Source: Bacillota bacterium
Lineage (GTDB): Bacteria > Bacillota > Clostridia > Acetivibrionales > DSM-1351
Direction of reading: 5' to 3'
DNA: 9,026 nucleotides
Assembly (NCBI GenBank): GCA_023436485.1
Contig: JAEZIU010000307.1
Location: 1-9,026 of the forward strand
Below are positions 5,582 to 9,026 of the stretch, in pieces; the stretch's first letter is position 1, and the number at the start of each line of letters is the position of its first letter. A program made the position numbers and the translations under genes. The notes under the pieces are model-generated. The model saw only the letters and a program-made list of their open reading frames with translations. It was not told where the DNA came from and made no database searches.

Positions 5582-5682
5582 AAAAAGGGTTGTTGCGAAA
5601 TTAATTTTTATCTTGTTTAACATATACGGGAGTATCTGTGTTAAAACAGAAAAACTTTCGGCTTTGCAACAGCTCCTTTTTT
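5582..5682. repeat. 100-bp long imperfect hairpin, MITE-like
   Basis: The whole segment folds on itself. The left arm (5582-5627) and right arm (5632-5682) meet at a GGGA loop (5628-5631) closed by ATAC/GTAT. The ends pair as AAAAAGG..GTTGTTGC against GCAACAGCTCCTTTTT, and the middle as TCTTGTTTAACA against TGTGTTAAAACAGA, with a few bulges. The terminal core GGAGCTGTTGCAAA resembles the inverted-repeat ends of several insertion sequence families. It could be a non-autonomous mobile hairpin or a processed RNA structure after yabG. No clear target duplication was seen. Confidence 0.55.
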
Positions 5683-5693
5683 AATGTGTAAAA

Positions 5694-5724
5694 AAAATGC
5701 CCGGCGTAAAGCCGAGGCATTTTT
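5694..5724 (+). terminator. intrinsic terminator downstream of yabG
   Basis: AAAATGCC (5694-5701) and CGGC (5702-5705) pair with GCCG (5711-5714) and GGCATTTT (5716-5723) around a GTAAA loop, with one bulged A at 5715 and a run of five T ending at 5724. The A tract on the left could also let it work on the minus strand. It separates yabG from the operon that begins at 5903. Confidence 0.85.
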
Positions 5725-5735
5725 AGGGGGTTAAA

Positions 5736-5798
5736 ATGTATTTTGTGGGGTCAGTAATAGTTATTGCCTTTTTTACATTTTCTTATACATTTTTTTAA
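5736..5798 (+). CDS. possible 20-residue hydrophobic peptide
   Basis: ATG 5736 follows AGGGGG (5725-5730) by 5 nt and opens a 20-codon frame that ends in TAA at 5796. The product is almost entirely hydrophobic and aromatic (starts MYFVGSVIVIAFF) and has no charged residue, so it would be a single membrane helix. The Shine-Dalgarno begins directly after the T run of the yabG terminator, so there is no room for its own promoter. It could be translated only on read-through. I do not recognise it, and it may be chance in T-rich DNA. Confidence 0.25.
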   Translation: MYFVGSVIVIAFFTFSYTFF

Positions 5799-5835
5799 AA
5801 TAAAAAGATTATATATATATTCTAAAAAGTGTTCA

Positions 5836-5849
5836 TGGTATAATACTAA
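5836..5849 (+). promoter_or_regulatory. extended -10 promoter for the 5903-8400 operon
   Basis: TGGTATAATACTAA contains a perfect TATAAT (5839-5844) with the TGN extension of an extended -10 promoter; no good -35 box is seen. Start near 5851 gives a leader of about 50 nt before GTG 5903. The same 14 bases occur at 8496-8509 in front of a candidate small RNA. Confidence 0.7.
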
Positions 5850-5902
5850 AAATAATACTAATTTTACATGTAAATACATTTTAAAAATGTGAGGGATAGT
5901 TT

Positions 5903-6850
5903 GTGAAAAAAAGAATATTAGCCATACTGCTTATTTTTGCATTTGTTTCTGTTTCAATTATGGGAGTTGACGCAAGAGGTGCACGTTCTTTCAGCAGAAG
6001 CAGCAAGTCATTTTCAAGATCTTTCAGCAGCCATAAGAGTTCTTCGTCAAAGAGTAGCTCAAAAAGCTTTAGCTTATTCGGTTCGTCAAAATCCAAGAGT
6101 AGCAGTTCCAGAAGTAAACCGGGGGCAAAATCTTATACCGGCTCATCAAGTAAGAAAGCCAACACCTCGGGGTTTAGTGCAAAGGCAGCCTCAAAAAAGA
6201 AATCCTACATGCAGGATACCTACAAGAGTCAGGTTTCAAGTAAGAGTTACAAAACCTATAAGCAAAAACTCGATAACCAACAGCAAAAAGTTTATAATGA
6301 TTCCATGAAAAGAAGCTATGGCTCAAGTTCAAGAAGAATGAACTTTGAGGATGCAATGAGAACCCGTACATCAAGAATAAATGTTTTTAATAACAGGCCT
6401 ATATTTATTAATGTAAACAGATCCGTATTCGGCAGTCCTTTTTCTTATGGATATGCATATGTAGGCCCATGGGATTTGTGGTTTCTGATGAGGGCATCTG
6501 ATCTGTTTTGGTATCATCATTGGAGTGAAATATCACCTTATAGGAGCTATTTTGACCAGAATCAGTATCAGCAATTGGAAAATAGGGTAGACCAGTTAGA
6601 GAAACAGGGAGTACAGAGAGACCCTAATTACATGGAAGAAGGGGTAGACCCGGATTTACAGCTTTCACAGCAATATCAGGAAAAGAATCCTGAAAACGTA
6701 TACTATACAGATAAGTACCCTACGAATTCATCAAGAAATACCGGGGCAGTTGTGGTAGTTATCATTATAACGTCAGTAGCATTGATAATTGTAATAAGAA
6801 AGTTATCAAAGCCAAAGCCGAAAAACTCCCGCAACAGCAGAATATATTAG
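5903..6850 (+). CDS. Ser-rich exported protein with C-terminal membrane anchor
   Basis: I do not recognise a named family. The 315-residue product starts with a signal peptide (MKKR, hydrophobic core 5-20, likely cleavage near VDA at 22-24). Next is a very Ser/Lys/Arg-rich low-complexity stretch (about 26-150) that is probably disordered. An aromatic segment (165-210) contains GPWDLWF and FWYHHW, and QYQQLENRVDQLEKQ (221-235) may form a short coiled coil. A transmembrane helix (281-298) precedes a basic tail RKLSKPKPK. This predicts an outside-facing protein anchored at its C terminus. GTG 5903 is set by GAGGGA (5891-5896), 6 nt upstream. It is the first gene of an operon with the DUF4178-like and DUF350 genes, so a shared envelope role is likely, but the function is unknown. 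Confidence 0.85.
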   Translation: MKKRILAILLIFAFVSVSIMGVDARGARSFSRSSKSFSRSFSSHKSSSSKSSSKSFSLFGSSKSKSSSSRSKPGAKSYTGSSSKKANTSGFSAKAASKKKSYMQDTYKSQVSSKSYKTYKQKLDNQQQKVYNDSMKRSYGSSSRRMNFEDAMRTRTSRINVFNNRPIFINVNRSVFGSPFSYGYAYVGPWDLWFLMRASDLFWYHHWSEISPYRSYFDQNQYQQLENRVDQLEKQGVQRDPNYMEEGVDPDLQLSQQYQEKNPENVYYTDKYPTNSSRNTGAVVVVIIITSVALIIVIRKLSKPKPKNSRNSRIY

Positions 6851-6886
6851 ACTTTTAAACTTTAAATGGAATAGGACGTGATGTCG

Positions 6887-7480
6887 ATGTTCGGTTTCAA
6901 AAAGAAAGCTGGCCAGGATATACTGAATCCTTTGAATATCAACAAAAACTCAATGGTAGAATTCAAACTTAAGGAACTTGAGGAACAGGGCTTTTTTACT
7001 TTCGGTAAAATCATACAAATGGACGTAGGCCAGAGGCCTTTTACCAGATACCTTGTTTATTCCAGATCAGAAGAGACGGAGTATGTTTTTGAGGTATACA
7101 AGGGTGAAGAGGAAGGCCAGCTGGAAACATACCTTTACTTTCTGGATGATACTGTTCCGTTCTCAGAAGAATTTTTGGAGGTTGTGGGTCAGAAGAGTAT
7201 AACCACTCCTGACGGCACAGAGTACGAAAGATGTACAATGCCTGAACATGATTACAGGATAGACGGTGTACAAGGCTCGCTAAAGGTTTATGACCTGAAC
7301 TCTGAAAAAATAGAATACGAATCTGAAGTTGAGGTATGGGACTATCAGCGTGATGCAGAAGGGATTACAGAGTATCTTAACATAGAAATGCTTAAAACCA
7401 ACGGTATGTTCAGAATTTTTATAGGACAGAGGTTTGAAGGGTCACTATACAAGGTTTACCAAGGAATAGAAGAAAAATAG
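6887..7480 (+). CDS. DUF4178-like protein
   Basis: A 197-residue soluble, acidic, beta-rich protein without signal peptide or membrane helix. The pattern fits DUF4178 (PF13785): NPLNI near the N terminus (14-18), a strand-rich body with a FGKIIQMD turn (39-46), HDYRIDG (121-127) and VWDYQR (150-155). This is recognition by eye, so I am only moderately sure. Three starts are possible: GTG 6878, ATG 6881 and ATG 6887. I prefer 6887 because AGGA at 6873-6876 is best spaced from it, and MFGFKKK resembles the start of related proteins. It follows the Ser-rich gene by 36 nt and precedes the DUF350 gene by 20 nt. DUF4178 and DUF350 genes are known to occur together in many bacteria, which supports both calls. 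Biochemical role unknown. Confidence 0.75.
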   Translation: MFGFKKKAGQDILNPLNINKNSMVEFKLKELEEQGFFTFGKIIQMDVGQRPFTRYLVYSRSEETEYVFEVYKGEEEGQLETYLYFLDDTVPFSEEFLEVVGQKSITTPDGTEYERCTMPEHDYRIDGVQGSLKVYDLNSEKIEYESEVEVWDYQRDAEGITEYLNIEMLKTNGMFRIFIGQRFEGSLYKVYQGIEEK

Positions 7481-7500
7481 CTATTAGGGGGATAAATAAG

Positions 7501-8400
7501 ATGTTTGAATACTTAAGTTTTTTCTTGAAAGATTTGTCATTTAGTTTTGTTATATTAACGGTAGGTTTTATATTGGGATGGCTTATTTATAATAATCTGG
7601 TTCTGAGGGATGTTTCACTTAAAGATGCACTGTTTAACAAGGATAATTTTGCAGCATGGATAGAATTCATCGGTGCTTTTGTATTTCCTGTACTTTACCT
7701 GTCGTCACATGCCATAAAGGGAGCTACCAGTGATAACATTCTGGTTGATCTTGCGGTTTGTACCGGGTATACTGTTTTTTACGTAGTAATACTGACAATA
7801 TTAAGACTTCTTTCAAAATCAATAGTAAGTCTGATAAATGCTGAAGACGGGCAAGGCAAGGTGTGTCTGAATAAAGAAATATGCGAGCAAAAAAACATTG
7901 GTGCAGCCTTATTTTCCGTTACTCTTTCAGTTATATTCGTGTCTGTCATAAAGTACATAGATTTTATAGATATAATTGAGGGTGCTGGAGCATCCATACT
8001 CATAAAGGTTCTAATGTTTATAGTATTTGTATTAGTTGCAATGGTGTGCTATAGCATGGTTTTAAGGAGAAAGACCACACTGTTTAAGGAAATATTCATA
8101 GACAATAATGCAGCTGCCGGTATCGGGCTTTTGGGGTTTGTATTCGCGGTACAGACAATTATTACAGGAATTATTGATGCATATACATCTGATTTTGATC
8201 TGATTACGGTAGCCTTGGTAATAGCGGTTTGTCTTGTGATATACGGTATATTGTCCGTATTATTCAAAAAGATTTTTACAGCTATAGTAAAGGTTGATGT
8301 GTGGAATGAAATATACGAACAGAATAATGTGGGAGCAGCAATCGGACAGGCTGCACTTTACGTTGGAATTGCAATGATAATAGTAAATTTCATAATGTAA
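7501..8400 (+). CDS. membrane protein with duplicated DUF350 (YjfL-like) domains
   Basis: A 299-residue integral membrane protein with about eight helices (14-30, 50-70, 84-105, 131-151, 165-186, 205-226, 234-254, 277-298). Four helices start with the same motif N-x-[AG]-A: N49, N132, N203 and N276, spaced about 71-83 residues apart. E. coli YjfL (DUF350/UPF0719) is about half this size and has two such helices, so this protein is a tandem duplication of that domain. AGGGGGAT (7486-7493) provides the ribosome binding site for ATG 7501. As last gene of the operon it is cotranscribed with the DUF4178-like gene. The family is linked elsewhere to PspA-like and spermidine-synthase-like genes; none of those is in this window. 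Molecular function unknown. Confidence 0.85.
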   Translation: MFEYLSFFLKDLSFSFVILTVGFILGWLIYNNLVLRDVSLKDALFNKDNFAAWIEFIGAFVFPVLYLSSHAIKGATSDNILVDLAVCTGYTVFYVVILTILRLLSKSIVSLINAEDGQGKVCLNKEICEQKNIGAALFSVTLSVIFVSVIKYIDFIDIIEGAGASILIKVLMFIVFVLVAMVCYSMVLRRKTTLFKEIFIDNNAAAGIGLLGFVFAVQTIITGIIDAYTSDFDLITVALVIAVCLVIYGILSVLFKKIFTAIVKVDVWNEIYEQNNVGAAIGQAALYVGIAMIIVNFIM

Positions 8401-8491
8401 AATAGTAATATTGTTAGAGGGACAAAGTTAGCCAAATGCATTCACACATTGTTAATATTTGTTATACAATTTTAATAATCTTCTATAGAAA
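8401..8491. other. AT-rich spacer after the DUF350 operon
   Basis: No ORF with a ribosome binding site and no strong terminator are visible directly after the DUF350 gene. Only weak pairings occur, such as ATTGT near 8449 with ACAAT near 8465. How the operon transcript ends is unclear; it may read on to the terminator-like hairpin at 8581-8634. Confidence 0.4.
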
Positions 8492-8536
8492 TTAGTGGTA
8501 TAATACTAAGTGTAAAGCCATTATAAGCTTTTTCAT
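8492..8536 (-). CDS. possible 14-residue peptide with perfect Shine-Dalgarno
   Basis: Minus-strand ATG 8536 is preceded by AAAGGAGG with exactly 6 nt between GGAGG (8547-8543) and the start, the best ribosome binding site in the window. The frame encodes MKKLIMALHLVLYH and stops at TAA (8494-8492). Two lysines followed by a hydrophobic run recall very short membrane peptides such as the Ibs type I toxins, though this one is shorter and has two His. It may instead be a leader peptide or the remains of a longer gene. A plus-strand transcript would run antisense to it. Confidence 0.35.
   Translation of the reverse strand: MKKLIMALHLVLYH
8496..8509 (+). promoter_or_regulatory. extended -10 promoter, candidate small RNA
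   Basis: TGGTATAATACTAA, identical over 14 bases to the operon promoter at 5836-5849, holds a perfect extended -10 (TATAAT 8499-8504). No gene with a ribosome binding site follows on this strand. The expected start near 8511 leads to the terminator-like hairpin at 8581-8634. Confidence 0.6.
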
Positions 8537-8634
8537 TTTGTTCCTCCTTTAAACATATTGATTTTATTTTTTATTACATAGGGCACCTATTTATCAGGAA
8601 TTATTATAAATTATATACTGGGGTGCTTTTTTTC
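8511..8634 (+). ncRNA. candidate small RNA, antisense to 8492-8536 peptide leader
   Basis: A transcript from the promoter at 8496-8509 to the hairpin and T run at 8581-8634 would be about 120 nt. It contains no ORF with a ribosome binding site. It carries TTCCTCCTTT (8541-8550), the exact complement of the Shine-Dalgarno of the opposing tiny ORF and an anti-Shine-Dalgarno in general. It could therefore act in cis on that ORF or in trans on other messages. Both ends are predicted only from the promoter and terminator. Confidence 0.4.
8581..8634 (+). terminator. candidate intrinsic terminator
   Basis: GCACC (8583-8587) pairs with GGTGC (8622-8626), extended by G-U pairs, followed by seven T (8627-8633). 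The interior forms a second stem, ATTTAT (8589-8594) with ATAAAT (8606-8611). The large interior loop makes this weaker than the other terminators in the window. Confidence 0.5.
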
Positions 8635-8640
8635 TGTCAT
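8612..8640 (-). promoter_or_regulatory. possible promoter for the tiny minus-strand ORF
   Basis: On the minus strand ATGACA (8640-8635) and TATATA (8617-8612) are 17 nt apart, with a TATAAT overlapping at 8615-8610. Start near 8604 would give a leader of about 68 nt before ATG 8536, fully inside the region covered by the plus-strand candidate RNA. Confidence 0.35.
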
Positions 8641-8705
8641 AAAATAAATCAGATTGGTTTGAAAGTTACTTACAATAAATACATAAACTGTAAAAATAAT
8701 ATCTC

Positions 8706-8734
8706 TTGATATGGGACAGTATTTAAGTTATAAT
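8706..8734 (+). promoter_or_regulatory. sigma-A promoter of the SRP RNA gene
   Basis: TTGATA (8706-8711) and a perfect TATAAT (8729-8734) are separated by exactly 17 nt. Start near 8741 lies about 55 nt before the mature 5' end, consistent with the processed precursor known for the B. subtilis small cytoplasmic RNA. Confidence 0.8.
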
Positions 8735-8794
8735 GTTAAAAGTGCACCGAACATATTTGGTTTATGGATTCGGGAACACATTAAAAAAGCCAGT

Positions 8795-9026
8795 TTTGGC
8801 CGTACTAGACGGGGAGGCAGCGGTGCCCTGTACCTGCAATCCGCTATAGCAGGGTTGAATTCCCGTTTGAGGTTTTAGTGTGTAGTGCCTGCCCTTTATA
8901 AGTGGCAATGACAATTGGGTCTTGCGCAATAGAATTCTGTGAACCTCGTCAGATCCGGAAGGAAGCAGCGATAAGCAGCAAATTCTGTGTGCCGCTGGGT
9001 TACCTGATTAGAGCTAACTGTAAAGG
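8795..9026 (+). ncRNA. ffs: large bacterial SRP RNA (4.5S/scRNA), 3' end outside window
   Basis: The RNA scaffold of the signal recognition particle, which with Ffh (SRP54) targets nascent membrane and exported proteins. The Ffh-binding helix 8 is unmistakable: GTCAGATCCGGAAGGAAGCA (8948-8967) with its GGAA loop. The Alu domain of the Bacillus/Clostridium form is also present: GGGGAGGCAGCGGTGCCCTG (8811-8830) and CAATCCGCTATAGCAGGG (8838-8855). Comparison with B. subtilis scRNA, about 270 nt long, places the 5' end near 8795 and indicates that roughly 20-40 nt of the 3' strand lie beyond 9026. The exact 5' end is estimated. It is read from its own promoter; dnaX commonly follows it in relatives. 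Confidence 0.95.

Noticed and set aside
5752..5770. Small GTAATA/TATT hairpin after the yabG terminator
   Set aside because: Only four pairs, and the T run that follows is part of generally T-rich DNA.
5937..6308. Open frame of 123 codons overlapping the Ser-rich gene
   Set aside because: Same-strand frame shadow caused by the AGC/TCA-rich low-complexity codons; no ribosome binding site.
1..9026. CRISPR array, tRNA genes, transposase or phage genes
   Set aside because: No regularly spaced direct repeats, no cloverleaf with GTTCNANNC was recognised, and no transposase or integrase motif is present in any frame.

Overview
The window looks like chromosomal DNA from a low-GC, endospore-forming Firmicute, most likely a clostridium. 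Three things point there: AT-rich intergenic DNA with Gram-positive ribosome binding sites, the spore-coat protease gene yabG, and at the right edge a large Bacillus/Clostridium-type SRP RNA that keeps an Alu domain. A Ruminiclostridium/Clostridium-type genome would fit, but the species cannot be fixed from the sequence alone.

Layout, left to right. (1) 1-848 has no credible protein gene. It is full of inverted repeats and contains two intrinsic terminators read left to right (240-262 and 820-859). The stretch 451-859 can be drawn as a chain of near-perfect hairpins ending in the second terminator, so it is proposed as a structured non-coding RNA of unknown class. (2) A short dienelactone-hydrolase-like gene (minus, 849-1442) diverges from a C_GCAxxG_C_C redox-type gene (plus, 1528-1998). 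(3) A heavy-metal export operon on the minus strand (4514 down to 2021) has three genes: a CadC/SmtB-type repressor, a free-standing HMA metallochaperone domain, and a P1B-2 (Zn/Cd/Pb) ATPase without its own HMA domain. Its promoter and a palindromic operator lie at 4565-4616. (4) yabG is divergent from it (plus, 4739-5548) and is followed by a 100-bp hairpin element and a strong terminator. (5) A three-gene plus-strand operon (5903-8400) encodes a Ser-rich secreted/anchored protein, a DUF4178-like protein and an eight-helix membrane protein built of duplicated DUF350 units. (6) 8401-8794 holds two facing transcription units in about 150 bp: a tiny minus-strand ORF with a perfect Shine-Dalgarno and a plus-strand promoter/terminator pair that covers it. 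(7) The ffs promoter and the 5' part of the SRP RNA run off the right end.

How the genes work together. In the metal operon the ArsR protein should sit on the operator until Cd/Zn/Pb binds, then release transcription of the chaperone domain and the export pump. All eight ligand residues known from CadC of plasmid pI258 are conserved with a constant +3 offset, so the sensor appears intact. The 5903-8400 operon is a membrane/envelope module of unknown function; only its domain make-up and cotranscription can be supported. The points most worth a second look are the structured RNA at 451-859, the sense/antisense locus at 8492-8634, the unplaced 20-residue hydrophobic ORF at 5736-5798, the long hairpin element at 5582-5682, and the DUF4178/DUF350 operon with its unfamiliar first gene.
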